Source: Gallionellaceae bacterium (GTDB lineage Bacteria; Pseudomonadota; Gammaproteobacteria; Burkholderiales; Thiobacillaceae). Taken from it: 64,000 nucleotides of DNA. The notes under the pieces were generated by a model that was not told the origin of the DNA, did no database searches, and was given only the letters and a program-made list of their open reading frames with translations. The translations under genes were made by a program, and so were the position numbers. Location of the stretch: NCBI GenBank assembly GCA_028714735.1, contig JAQTLU010000004.1:62001-126000 (forward strand), in the 5' to 3' direction. Below, piece after piece: positions 21,029-28,747 of the stretch (positions within the stretch are counted from its first letter, which is position 1; every line of letters begins with the position of its first letter).

Positions 21029-21966
21029 GAACGTTCCAGGGCGTCGACGAACAGTGCGGCGACATCGCAGCCGGTCTGGTCGGTGATCTCGCGGAAACAG
21101 GTCGGGCTGGTCACGTTGACCTCGGTGAGCCAGTCGCCGATCACATCGAGGCCGACCAGCAGCAGCCCCTCGGCCTGCAGTTTTGGCCCCAGGGCGGCGG
21201 CGATCTCACGGTCGCGCTCGGTCAGCGGCCGGGCCACGCCGGTGCCGCCGGCGGCCAGGTTGCCGCGCGTCTCGCCGGGGGCGGGGATGCGGGCCAGGGA
21301 ATAGGGCACCGGTTCGCCGGCGATCAGCAGGATGCGCTTGTCGCCGTCGGCGATCTCCGGGATGTAGCGCTGCGCCATGATGTGGCGGCGGCCGAGGTCG
21401 GTCACGGTCTCCAGGATGGCGCCCAGGTTGGCATCGCCCGGGCGCAGCCGGAAGATGCCGCTGCCGCCCATGGCGTTGAGCGGCTTGACCACGATGTCGC
21501 CCTGCTCGGCCATGAAGGCGCGGATGTCATCGGGCCGGCACGAAACCAGGGTGGCCACGGTGAACTGCGGGAAGCGGGCGATGGCCAGCTTCTCGTTGTA
21601 GTCGCGCAGCGCCTGCGGCCGGTTGAAGACGCGGGCGCCTTCGCGCTCGGCCATTTCGAACAGGTAGGTGGCGTTCAGGTAGCCCTCGTCGAAGGGCGGG
21701 TCCTTGCGCATCAGCACGGCGCCAAAGCCGGCCAGCGGCCGCCATTCCGGCGCCTCCGCCGTGAACCAGTCGCCTTGGCGGGCGTGCTGGAGCAGCGTCA
21801 CCTTGCCGGCATGGCCGGCCACCCTGCCGTCGCGCCAGGCCAGGTCCTCCGGCTCGCAGGCCCACAGGCCGTGGCCGCGCCGGACCGCCTCCGCCATCAT
21901 GGCGTAGGTGGAATCCTTGTAGACCTTGAAGCTGGCCAGCGGGTCAGCGACGAACAGGATATCCAT
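21019..21966 (-). CDS. gshB: Glutathione synthetase
   Basis: ATP-grasp ligase joining gamma-glutamylcysteine and glycine. The 315 residues match family length. Visible are MDILFVADPLASFKVYKDSTYAMM at the N-terminus, the ATP-grasp segment DIVVKPLNAMGGSGIFRL, and the C-terminal GLDVIGDWLTEVNVTSPT metal-binding region. The ATG at 21966 shares its A with the TGA of a 37-codon ORF (TGATG), and the gene overlaps apbE at the other end. The arrangement gshA, micro-ORF, gshB, apbE indicates one operon with coupled translation. Confidence 0.96.
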   Translation of the reverse strand: MDILFVADPLASFKVYKDSTYAMMAEAVRRGHGLWACEPEDLAWRDGRVAGHAGKVTLLQHARQGDWFTAEAPEWRPLAGFGAVLMRKDPPFDEGYLNATYLFEMAEREGARVFNRPQALRDYNEKLAIARFPQFTVATLVSCRPDDIRAFMAEQGDIVVKPLNAMGGSGIFRLRPGDANLGAILETVTDLGRRHIMAQRYIPEIADGDKRILLIAGEPVPYSLARIPAPGETRGNLAAGGTGVARPLTERDREIAAALGPKLQAEGLLLVGLDVIGDWLTEVNVTSPTCFREITDQTGCDVAALFVDALERSCA

Positions 21967-22079
21967 CAGAGTGCCGCCTCGCCCGACTGCCCGCCGTAGC
22001 CACCCGCATCATGTCGGCGGCTGGCGCCATTCGCCTTGCCGTCGATCCCGCTGTGCGGGGCCCTCGCCGGGTGGCTCAT
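21966..22079 (-). CDS. 37-residue ORF coupled to gshA and gshB
   Basis: Small frame beginning MSHPARAPHSGIDGKANG and ending GGQSGEAAL. Its ATG overlaps the gshA stop as ATGA (22079-22076). Its stop overlaps the gshB start as TGATG (21968-21964). It therefore fills the gshA-gshB interval with no unread base. The peptide is Gly/Ala/His/Arg-rich, with no membrane segment or cysteine. I do not recognise it. It may be a translational bridge that carries ribosomes from gshA to gshB rather than a functional peptide, or it may be coincidence in high-GC DNA. Confidence 0.45.
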   Translation of the reverse strand: MSHPARAPHSGIDGKANGASRRHDAGGYGGQSGEAAL

Positions 22080-23377
22080 AGCGCTACTTCCGGATGGAAC
22101 TCGGGGTCCGTGTCTTCCAGTTCGATCGACGCCGCCAGCGCCGCCAGCCGGGCGAGTACGCCATAGGTGTAGAAACGGTTGGCCGGGGCATCCGGGCGCG
22201 CCGTGTTGTCCGGCAGGGAGCAGGACTGGTCGAAGGCCAGCGGCACGAAATGCATGCCCGGCGCGTTCAGGTTTTCGTCCACGCCCCGGCTGGTATGGAC
22301 GCGATAGAAGCCGCCGACGACGAAGTGGTCGATCATGTAGACCACCGGCTCGGCCACCGCCGCGTTGATCGACTCGTAGGTGTAGACGCCCTCCTGCACC
22401 AGCACCTTGTCCACCGCCAGGCCTTCCTTGACCACGGCCATCTTGTTGCGGCTCTTGCGGTTGAGGTCGCGCACGTCGTCCGCACTCTTGGCGGTCAGGA
22501 TGCCCATGCCGTAGGTGCCGGCGTCGGCCTTGACGATGACGAAGGGCTCCTTGTCGATGCCGTATTCCTGGTATTTGATCCGGATCCGCTTGAGCAGCGC
22601 ATCGACGTTCGAGGCCAGGCATTCCTCGCCGTCGCGGCTCTGAAAGTCGACCTCGCCGCACACCCCGAAATAGGGATCGATCAGCCAGGGATCGATGCCG
22701 ACCACCTGGCCGAAGGCCTGGGCCAGGTCGGTGTAGGCCTGGAAGTGGTTGGACTTGCGCCGCACTGCCCAGCCGGCATGCAGCGGCGGCAGCAGGGTCT
22801 GTTCCGGGTCGAGGCCCTTGAGGATGTCCGGGATGCCACCCGAGAGGTCGTTGTTGAGCAGCACCGCACAGGGGTTGAAGCCGTCCACCATCAGGCGGTC
22901 GCCCTCGCGTCGCACCGGTTCCAGCTTGAGCACGCCGCCGTCGGGCAGGTCGAGGATCAGCGGTTCCTTCAGGTCCGGGATCAGGCTGCCCAGGCGCACC
23001 GTGATGCCGACCTTGCGGATGATGTCGGCCAGGGTGGCGACGTTCTGCAGGTAGAAGCTGTTGCGGGTGTGGTTTTCCGGGATGATCAGGAAACGCTGGG
23101 CGGAGGTGCACATCTTCTCCACCGCCACCTGGGCCGCCTGCACCGCCAGCGGCAGGAAGGCCGGGTTCAGGTTGTTGAAGCCGCCGGGGAACAGGTTGGT
23201 ATCCACCGGCGCCAGCTTGAAGCCGGCGTTGCGCAGGTCGACCGAGGAGTAGAACGGCGTCGCGTGTTCCTGCCAGAGGCCGCGGAACCAGTGCTCGATG
23301 GCCGGCTGGGCGGCAATGACGCGCTTTTCCAGGTCCAGCAGCGGACCGGTCAGGGCCGTGGTGAGGTTGGGAACCAT
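22076..23377 (-). CDS. gshA: Glutamate-cysteine ligase (betaproteobacterial/acidophile type)
   Basis: Rate-limiting step of glutathione synthesis, forming gamma-glutamylcysteine. The 433-residue protein belongs to the gshA class typical of Acidithiobacillus and betaproteobacteria, not the E. coli GshA family. Recognisable segments are SSVDLRNAGFKLAPVDTNLFPGGFNNL near residue 45, RFLIIPENHTRN, KADAGTYGMGI and YTYGVLARLAALAASIELED at the C-terminus. The family is known to differ structurally from classical ligases. It is followed immediately by the 37-codon ORF and gshB. The start at 23377 gives the family N-terminus. Confidence 0.93.
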   Translation of the reverse strand: MVPNLTTALTGPLLDLEKRVIAAQPAIEHWFRGLWQEHATPFYSSVDLRNAGFKLAPVDTNLFPGGFNNLNPAFLPLAVQAAQVAVEKMCTSAQRFLIIPENHTRNSFYLQNVATLADIIRKVGITVRLGSLIPDLKEPLILDLPDGGVLKLEPVRREGDRLMVDGFNPCAVLLNNDLSGGIPDILKGLDPEQTLLPPLHAGWAVRRKSNHFQAYTDLAQAFGQVVGIDPWLIDPYFGVCGEVDFQSRDGEECLASNVDALLKRIRIKYQEYGIDKEPFVIVKADAGTYGMGILTAKSADDVRDLNRKSRNKMAVVKEGLAVDKVLVQEGVYTYESINAAVAEPVVYMIDHFVVGGFYRVHTSRGVDENLNAPGMHFVPLAFDQSCSLPDNTARPDAPANRFYTYGVLARLAALAASIELEDTDPEFHPEVAL

Positions 23378-23529
23378 GCTGAACGAAGCTTTGGGTACGG
23401 GACGCCAGTTTACCCGAATGTTTCAATAGTTCACGGGCGGCACGGGATAATGAGGGCCTAGTCCGTGTCAGGCTTCGGAGAAGGTGAAAACTTTGCCAAG
23501 CTAGTGAAAAACTGCTGACACAGATAATT

Positions 23530-23557
23530 AGGAAAGGCTCCCGAGGGAGCCTTTCCT
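23530..23557 (-). terminator. Strong symmetrical hairpin after carbonic anhydrase gene
   Basis: AGGAAAGGCTCCC (23530-23542) pairs perfectly with GGGAGCCTTTCCT (23545-23557), a 13-bp stem with only 2 nt between the arms. It lies 50 bp beyond the carbonic anhydrase stop. The following T-run is poor (AATTAT), so it may act partly as an mRNA 3' stabiliser. Its symmetry lets it work in both directions. Confidence 0.7.
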
Positions 23558-23607
23558 ATAGCAAGGTAGATAGGCAGTTAGAGGAAAACGGCTATGAACC
23601 GTCAGGC

Positions 23608-24189
23608 TCAGGCCGCAGCACCAGCGGTAGTTGCCTCAGGCACTTCGATCAATTTGCCCGTCTTGCAATCGTAGATGTAACCGTAGATCGGTATATTTGC
23701 CGGGACGAGCGGATGTTCGCGAACCCGGGTCACATCCTCGAGCACGCTCTTGGCCTGGTTGGAGATAGTGAGCCAGTTGATATAGCCGCCCTCCGGCGAG
23801 CCGGGGCCAGCACCATGGTCATGCCAGCCACTCGCGTCCACGGTGGCCGTTTCCAGACTGCTGTTGAGCAGGTTGGTCATGATTTCGTTATTGAACGTCT
23901 CCATACCGCAGTCGGTATGGTGAATGATGAACCATTCCTTGGTCCCGAGCAGTTTGTAGGAAATCACAAGCGAGCGGATCGCATCGTCACTGGCGCGGCC
24001 CCCCGCATTTCTGATCACATGTGCATCACCTTCGGAAAGCCCTGCGAACTTGGCAGGGTCGAGACGCGCGTCCATGCAGGTCAGGACGGCAAAGCAGCGA
24101 CCAGGGGGCATCGGCAGATTCCCCTTGTCGCCGAAATCACTGGCATAACGGACATTGGCTGTAAGGACTTCGTCTTTTACACGGGACAT
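23608..24189 (-). CDS. Beta-class carbonic anhydrase
   Basis: Zn enzyme interconverting CO2 and bicarbonate, 193 residues, cytoplasmic (no signal). Zinc and active-site residues are visible: C38-x-D40-x-R42 in LTCMDARLD, and H91-x-x-C94 in [25 protein letters not shown] follows, as in the family. It resembles the compact type of beta-carbonic anhydrase, with an unusual insert rich in Gly/Pro ([17 protein letters not shown]) before the C-terminal helix. A sigma-54 promoter and paired activator sites lie upstream, divergent from a sigma-54 activator gene. GAGGAG precedes the ATG. Bicarbonate supply to carboxylases is the likely role in an autotroph. Confidence 0.93.
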   Translation of the reverse strand: MSRVKDEVLTANVRYASDFGDKGNLPMPPGRCFAVLTCMDARLDPAKFAGLSEGDAHVIRNAGGRASDDAIRSLVISYKLLGTKEWFIIHHTDCGMETFNNEIMTNLLNSSLETATVDASGWHDHGAGPGSPEGGYINWLTISNQAKSVLEDVTRVREHPLVPANIPIYGYIYDCKTGKLIEVPEATTAGAAA

Positions 24190-24222
24190 GAATTTCTCCT
24201 CATCATATGGGTTGTTAACTAA

Positions 24223-24239
24223 ACCGGTCTACGACCGGT
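24223..24239 (-). promoter_or_regulatory. Hairpin at the predicted 5' end of the carbonic anhydrase mRNA
   Basis: ACCGGTC and GACCGGT (7-bp arms, 3-nt spacer) fall right at the start of the transcript predicted from the sigma-54 promoter (+1 near 24240). CGGTC also occurs three times here in direct orientation (24225, 24236, 24241). It could stabilise the mRNA 5' end or be a protein-binding site. Confidence 0.5.
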
Positions 24240-24250
24240 CCGGTCTTAAC

Positions 24251-24266
24251 AGCAACTGCTATGCCA
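24251..24266 (-). promoter_or_regulatory. Sigma-54 (-24/-12) promoter of the carbonic anhydrase gene
   Basis: Read on the minus strand, the site is TGGCATAGCAGTTGCT. GG and GC are exactly 12 bp apart, as needed for RpoN, and it matches TGGCA-N6-TTGCT. The predicted start is near 24240, giving a 51-nt leader. No sigma-70-like alternative of similar quality is seen for this gene. Confidence 0.85.
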
Positions 24267-24318
24267 TGTATAAATATTTAGTATTAACAATGTGTTATTG
24301 GATTTACGAGTTAATTAT

Positions 24319-24356
24319 TTGAAGTGTCATTTCACAAGGGTGAAGTGACACTTCAA
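24319..24356. promoter_or_regulatory. Two phased palindromic activator-binding sites
   Basis: Two 13-bp palindromes of the form GAAGTG-N-CAYTTC lie at 24321-24333 and 24342-24354. The second is perfect and the first has one mismatch. Their centres are 21 bp apart, two helical turns. The whole 38-bp block is itself a 17-bp-arm inverted repeat with one mismatch. It lies about 80-117 bp upstream of the sigma-54 start, the usual enhancer distance, and about 50-90 bp before the activator gene. Confidence 0.82.
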
Positions 24357-24408
24357 ATCCTGAAATGGGACTATCCTTGTGATCTCCCAGCGATGTATCG
24401 GAACGCAT

Positions 24409-25983
24409 ATGTCTAAAGCCGAGCCCTTTTCCAACCTCACACCCAAGGATTTTCTGCAGACATTTATTGACGAGGCGAAGCGGGTTGCTCCCTTTGCTAG
24501 TTGCAGCAGTCTGCAGTCCTTCATTCAGCAGATCGTCCTCAAATCCAGCGCATGTCTGGAAGAGAGGTACCGTGAGGTGGAGGCGCTGACCGGTCCGTTG
24601 ACGCCTGGTCAGTATGCCGAACTGATCGTCTCTCTAAAAAACAGCATCGGCGGCCAGTTTCGGGTGGTATCGACCAACCGGAAACAGGTGCAGATTCATA
24701 CCGAGCGCTGTCCGTTCGGAAGCTTGGTGCAAACAGCGCCGGGTCTTTGTCACATGACTTCGAGCATTTTTGGTGGGGTGGCGGCACGCAATTTCGGTTA
24801 TGCCAAGGTGGAGCTTCAAAGTCGGATCGCTTTGGGAAGCGATAGTTGTGACATCTGCATTCACCTCGACCCAGACCGTGCCCAGGATGTCTTGGGTGAC
24901 GAGTATTTCAGCGACGGGCATCAGGTGATCGCTGAGGTAAGGGCTCCGGACGAGCTCCAGCGCATCATCGAACAACGCCTTCATTCGCTCTGGATCCATG
25001 GTTCGGTCGGCGACAAACCTGACGCTGACCGGCCGCGATTGGTGGCGGAAAGTGCACCTATGCGTGCGTTGCTACGAGCAGTGGAAAAGATTGCAGATAC
25101 GCGTGCGACGGTACTGCTCTTGGGTGAGACTGGCGCTGGCAAGGAGGTATTCGCAAAGTCCATCCACAGCATGTCGTCCAGGCTGGACAAGCCCTTCGTT
25201 ACCGTCAACTGCGGTAGCCTGCCCGCCGAGCTGGTGGAAACCGAACTCTTCGGCCATGAGCAGGGCGCCTTCACGGATGCCAAACACCAGCACCAGGGAC
25301 GCTTCGAGCGTGCTCACGGCGGCACCCTTTTCTTGGACGAGGTCGACAGCCTGTCGCCCAAGGCCCAGGTGTCGTTGCTCCGGGTATTGCAGGAAGGGCG
25401 CTTTGAGCGGGTGGGGGGGCACCGCCCGATCGTTTGCGATGTCCGCGTCATCGCCGCCAGCAATCACGATCTTTCCCTGATGGTGGAACAGGGTGAATTC
25501 CGCAAGGACCTGTATTTTCGCCTGAACGTGGTGCCGCTGCACATTCCGCCCCTCAGGGAGCGGCGCGAAGACATTGTGCCCTTGGTCAAAACGCTACTAG
25601 AGCGTTTTTCCGAGCGCTACCAGTCGCCCTCCATAGAGGTCTTACCCCAAGCCATGCGTAGTCTGGAGGAATACCACTGGCCGGGTAACATCCGCGAGCT
25701 TGAGAACGTGCTGGAACGTGCCTTTCTGTTTGCCGAAGACCATGTAATCCGCCACATCACCCTGGAACTTGCTCCCCGTGTTACCAGCGAGGTGAGCGCG
25801 ACCCTCGACCTCAGGGAGTTGAAACGAAGGGCGGCCGACGAAGTGGAGCGCCGCTACCTGGAAGCGGCGATGGCCGATCACAGTGGCGATGTGCGCGCCG
25901 TGGCCGGTGTGCTGGGCATGACATCACGGGCCGTGTACCAAAAGCTAAGTCACCATGGCCTCGGCAATGCACGAAAGACCTAA
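24409..25983 (+). CDS. Sigma-54-dependent transcriptional activator with cysteine-containing N-terminal sensor domain
   Basis: Enhancer-binding protein of 524 residues. Residues 1-200 form a sensor region with four cysteines at 101, 114, 147 and 150 (ERCPFG, GLCHMTSSIFGGVAARNFGYAKVEL, SDSCDIC). I believe it resembles the MetOD1/V4R-like output domains, but could not check this. The AAA+ domain has Walker A GETGAGKE (239-246), the sigma-54 contact loop as GAFTDA (286-291; consensus GAFTGA) and Walker B GGTLFLDE (304-311). A Fis-type helix-turn-helix ends the protein (DVRAVAGVLGMTSRAVYQKL). There is no receiver domain, so a ligand or redox/metal signal is probably sensed directly. It is divergent from the carbonic anhydrase gene with a sigma-54 promoter between. 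The ATG at 24409 has only a weak GGAA upstream. Confidence 0.92.
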   Translation: MSKAEPFSNLTPKDFLQTFIDEAKRVAPFASCSSLQSFIQQIVLKSSACLEERYREVEALTGPLTPGQYAELIVSLKNSIGGQFRVVSTNRKQVQIHTERCPFGSLVQTAPGLCHMTSSIFGGVAARNFGYAKVELQSRIALGSDSCDICIHLDPDRAQDVLGDEYFSDGHQVIAEVRAPDELQRIIEQRLHSLWIHGSVGDKPDADRPRLVAESAPMRALLRAVEKIADTRATVLLLGETGAGKEVFAKSIHSMSSRLDKPFVTVNCGSLPAELVETELFGHEQGAFTDAKHQHQGRFERAHGGTLFLDEVDSLSPKAQVSLLRVLQEGRFERVGGHRPIVCDVRVIAASNHDLSLMVEQGEFRKDLYFRLNVVPLHIPPLRERREDIVPLVKTLLERFSERYQSPSIEVLPQAMRSLEEYHWPGNIRELENVLERAFLFAEDHVIRHITLELAPRVTSEVSATLDLRELKRRAADEVERRYLEAAMADHSGDVRAVAGVLGMTSRAVYQKLSHHGLGNARKT

Positions 25984-26309
25984 CCCGCCATCGTGATTGG
26001 AAGCCGGTCTCAGGGAGGCCGCTGTCGTTACCAGACGAGGCTTACACAGAGCGGTACACTTGGCACCACTCTGAAGAGCGTTTTTCAATTGAGTGGTTCG
26101 CCCAGGTCATTGGGGAAGACCAGATAGGGTATGGTTTCCCTTGTGTAACTATCCACTAATACCGGTACCAATATTCTGAATATTTCATGATCAATGTCGT
26201 AGTTGCTTTGGGCGCATGACATAGAACGTGAAATTGTTCCCATATATATAAAGCGTGGCTTTGCACGTACTTTGTCACCCAACAGGCCTAGCCCAAGCCG
26301 CCGACCGCC
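25984..26309. other. 326-bp gene-free spacer with a 15-bp palindrome
   Basis: This gap between the activator gene and trmL becomes AT-richer toward trmL. It contains the perfect palindrome AATATTC-T-GAATATT (26170-26184). The word ACCAATATTCT at 26167-26177 recurs at 27528-27538, beyond the AT-rich gene. The stretch at about 26245-26260 (CCCATATATATAAAG) could hold a -10-like sequence for trmL. I see no reading frame with coding character. Confidence 0.5.
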
Positions 26310-26774
26310 ATGTTCGAAATCGTCCTCTACCAGCCAGAAATCCCGCCCAACACCGGCAACATCATCCGCCTGGCCGCCAACACCGGCTGCCGACTGCATC
26401 TGATCAAGCCGCTGGGGTTCACCCTCGAAGACAGCCAGCTCAGACGCGCCGGGTTGGACTACCACGAGTACGCCAGCCTGATCGTCCATGAGGACTGGCC
26501 GGCCGCCCGCGCCGCACTGGCCGGCAAGCGGATGTTCGCGTTGACCACCAAGGGTAGCGCCCGCCACGACCAAGCCCGTTTCGAGGCCGGCGATGCCTTC
26601 CTGTTCGGCCCGGAAAGCCGCGGCCTGCCGGCCGAGATACTGGCGGAGTTTCCGGCCGAACGCCGATTGCGCCTGCCCATGCTGCCGCACAGCCGCAGCC
26701 TGAACCTGTCCAATTCCGCGGCGGTGGTGGTCTACGAGGCGTGGCGACAAACTGGGTTTTCGGGTGGGGTGTGA
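26310..26774 (+). CDS. trmL: tRNA (cytidine/uridine-34 2'-O)-methyltransferase
   Basis: SPOUT enzyme that 2'-O-methylates the wobble nucleotide of leucine tRNAs. The 154-residue protein is complete. It begins [25 protein letters not shown], has [11 protein letters not shown] near residue 97, and ends in the SAM-knot segment [28 protein letters not shown]. The 3' 141 bp of this gene have a diverged second copy at 28748-28888. Everything between the two copies, including a foreign-looking gene, may be an insertion. Confidence 0.95.
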   Translation: MFEIVLYQPEIPPNTGNIIRLAANTGCRLHLIKPLGFTLEDSQLRRAGLDYHEYASLIVHEDWPAARAALAGKRMFALTTKGSARHDQARFEAGDAFLFGPESRGLPAEILAEFPAERRLRLPMLPHSRSLNLSNSAAVVVYEAWRQTGFSGGV

Positions 26775-26943
26775 CAATGTGCTCACGGAAACCATGCCCT
26801 GCGAGCATTCTTGCTTCATGAGGATTGGCAAAACGCAGGCCAACAAACATATTATCAAAAATAATAAAAGCAAGGGGCGGTGGAATTTTGCAAGGCATAA
26901 AATCATTCCCGCTTTTTATAACGCTAAATTAATAGGATGATGT

Positions 26944-27510
26944 ATGCGAAGTGTCTTTTTCATGTTTTTATTAACTATCAATGCGCTGGATGCTTCCGCA
27001 CTTGATTTGAGCGTACCTAAAAATTATTTCGACCCAATTCCAATTTATATCGTTTTTACAGGCAGGCCCGATACCCCAGCATCCGTAATGGAGTACAGTA
27101 GGGATGCTGTTGCACGAATAAATGAAAAATTTATGCAAACACCCCAAATGGATGACAAGGGAGAGTATTTTTGTACTGACCAGGTTGTCGAGTTTCTTGT
27201 TGTGTTGAATGGTAAAGGCGAGTATCAAAACTTAGAAGTCGTTAATCACTATGACAAAGCCCAAAATGTAAATGGACGTATTAGCGCCTCTGGGCAATTC
27301 TATAGTGCAAAACATCAGATTAATATGCCCCCCGTAGGAATGATAAACACGGTTAGCGATCATTTGGCAAAAATCGTACGCAGCCTTTCACCGTTCCTGC
27401 CCTTCCCCGAGCCAGAGTTATTGGGCTCAAGGCTTGTCGGGCTTCCTCTTGGTCTCCCCTTACATTGCAAGCCCACATTGATCAGGGTGCCTCGTCCAAA
27501 TATTCGTTAA
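26944..27510 (+). CDS. Hypothetical exported protein, AT-rich gene
   Basis: A 188-residue protein with a short signal-like N-terminus (SVFFMFLLTINALDASALDL). The middle section, VVEFLVVLNGKGEYQNLEVVNHYDKA, resembles the beta-strand-turn-strand of TonB-C-terminal-like domains, but I do not claim that family. The tail turns Pro/Leu/Arg-rich (LPFPEPELLGSRLVGLPLGLP) and looks like read-through beyond the natural end, so the gene may be truncated by a junction near 27380-27400, where composition changes from AT-rich to GC-rich. Codon use (many AAT, AAA, ATT, TTT) is unlike every neighbour, pointing to recent transfer. Confidence 0.6.
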   Translation: MRSVFFMFLLTINALDASALDLSVPKNYFDPIPIYIVFTGRPDTPASVMEYSRDAVARINEKFMQTPQMDDKGEYFCTDQVVEFLVVLNGKGEYQNLEVVNHYDKAQNVNGRISASGQFYSAKHQINMPPVGMINTVSDHLAKIVRSLSPFLPFPEPELLGSRLVGLPLGLPLHCKPTLIRVPRPNIR

Positions 27511-27518
27511 CCAATAAC

Positions 27519-27536
27519 AATATTGGGACCAATATT
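27519..27536. repeat. Palindrome downstream of the AT-rich gene
   Basis: AATATTGG-GA-CCAATATT is a perfect inverted repeat with 8-bp arms, 8 bp after the stop of the AT-rich gene. It overlaps the word ACCAATATTCT (27528-27538) that also occurs at 26167-26177. No T-run follows, so it is not a standard terminator. It may be the end of an inserted segment. Confidence 0.45.
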
Positions 27537-27625
27537 CTCATCTCAATCTATCCTGTGCGCTTCATCAGACTTGAAGCGGGGTTCTTCTACAGTGCCTCTG
27601 GTTGTCATGTGCCGCCGCAAACGCA

Positions 27626-28699
27626 TCAGTCATCCTTCAAGTCCTTCTTTGCCGACTTGATGTATTTACCGAAGTCCCGATCCTTCTTTCGCCTGTCGGC
27701 ATAGGACATCTGGTAGAACTCGGACTCTTCAGTGAGCTTCAGGTAGTTCTCAAAGTGCTCGCGGCTGATTTCGCCGGACTGCACCGCCGCGAGCACGGCA
27801 CATCCCGGCTCGCCGGCATGGCTGCAGTCCCGATAACGGCATCTGGATGCGAGGGCGGCGATGTCGGAATAGCTGCCCGCCATGCCGTCTTCCGCGCCGA
27901 CGACGCCGAATTCGCGCATCCCCGGGTTGTCGATCACCAGTGCGCCGCCATCGAGGCGGATCAGTTCGCGGCGGACGGTGGTATGCCGACCTTCGCCCGT
28001 GCCGCTGACCGCCTTGGTCTCCAATCGCTCAAGGCCAATCAACCGGTTGATCAGCGTGCTCTTGCCAACCCCCGACGACCCGACGAAGCAATAGGTCTTG
28101 CCCGGCACCAGCAACCGCCTGAATTCGTCCACGCCGTCCTGCGTGACGTTGCTCAAGGTCACGACCGGTGCCGTGATTCCGGCGGAATGAATGTCCGCCA
28201 ACTGCGCGGCCAGGACGGCCGGGTCCACCAAGTCTGTCTTGGTGAGCAGAATGTACGGCTCGGCGCCGCCGTCCAGCACCATGACGAGATAGCGTTCCAG
28301 GCGCTTCAGATTGAAATCGAAATGGCATGACTGGACGATGACGACATAGTCCACGTTCGCCGCGATCATCTGGTATTCGATGGCGTTCCCCGCCGACTTT
28401 CGGCGCAGCGACGTCCTCCGCTCCAGGAGCGCGTGAACCACCCCGAAGTCGTCGCCGGGCTGCTTCTCCAGGCACACCCAGTCGCCCACGCAGGGCATTT
28501 CCTGGGCCAGGTGATGGCGGTGCAGATAGCTGCCGGCCAGCTTTGCCCGGAAAGGGCCGGCCTGATCCACGAGCAACAGCAGATCACGATCGACTGCCGC
28601 AACGCGGGCGACAGTCTCGGTTGCTTGGCATGTTGTCTTTTGCTCGAACCAGGCGCTCCAGCCCAAGCCATTCAGTTCGCTATGCGGGTCATTCATCAT
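27626..28699 (-). CDS. rsgA: Ribosome small-subunit-dependent GTPase A, long form
   Basis: Circularly permuted GTPase that assists 30S subunit maturation. The 357 residues contain an OB-fold start and then the G motifs in permuted order: TKTD (G4), the P-loop GSSGVGKST and DNPGMREFG (G3). A zinc-binding CRYRDCSHAGEPGC follows near residue 290, then a lysine-rich C-terminal helix (RRKKDRDFGKYIKSAKKDLKDD). The length and tail match the auxiliary RsgA type, often found in addition to the roughly 300-residue housekeeping RsgA. It sits between the two trmL copies, so it may have arrived with that segment. Confidence 0.92.
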   Translation of the reverse strand: MMNDPHSELNGLGWSAWFEQKTTCQATETVARVAAVDRDLLLLVDQAGPFRAKLAGSYLHRHHLAQEMPCVGDWVCLEKQPGDDFGVVHALLERRTSLRRKSAGNAIEYQMIAANVDYVVIVQSCHFDFNLKRLERYLVMVLDGGAEPYILLTKTDLVDPAVLAAQLADIHSAGITAPVVTLSNVTQDGVDEFRRLLVPGKTYCFVGSSGVGKSTLINRLIGLERLETKAVSGTGEGRHTTVRRELIRLDGGALVIDNPGMREFGVVGAEDGMAGSYSDIAALASRCRYRDCSHAGEPGCAVLAAVQSGEISREHFENYLKLTEESEFYQMSYADRRKKDRDFGKYIKSAKKDLKDD

Positions 28700-28747
28700 T
28701 CTCGGTACGCCGAATCACCAGAAAATCAAGCCTGGCCCCCTTATTTC

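Noticed and set aside
26060..26080. TGGCACC... as a second sigma-54 promoter upstream of trmL
   Set aside because: The GC of the -12 element is missing at the required 12-bp distance.
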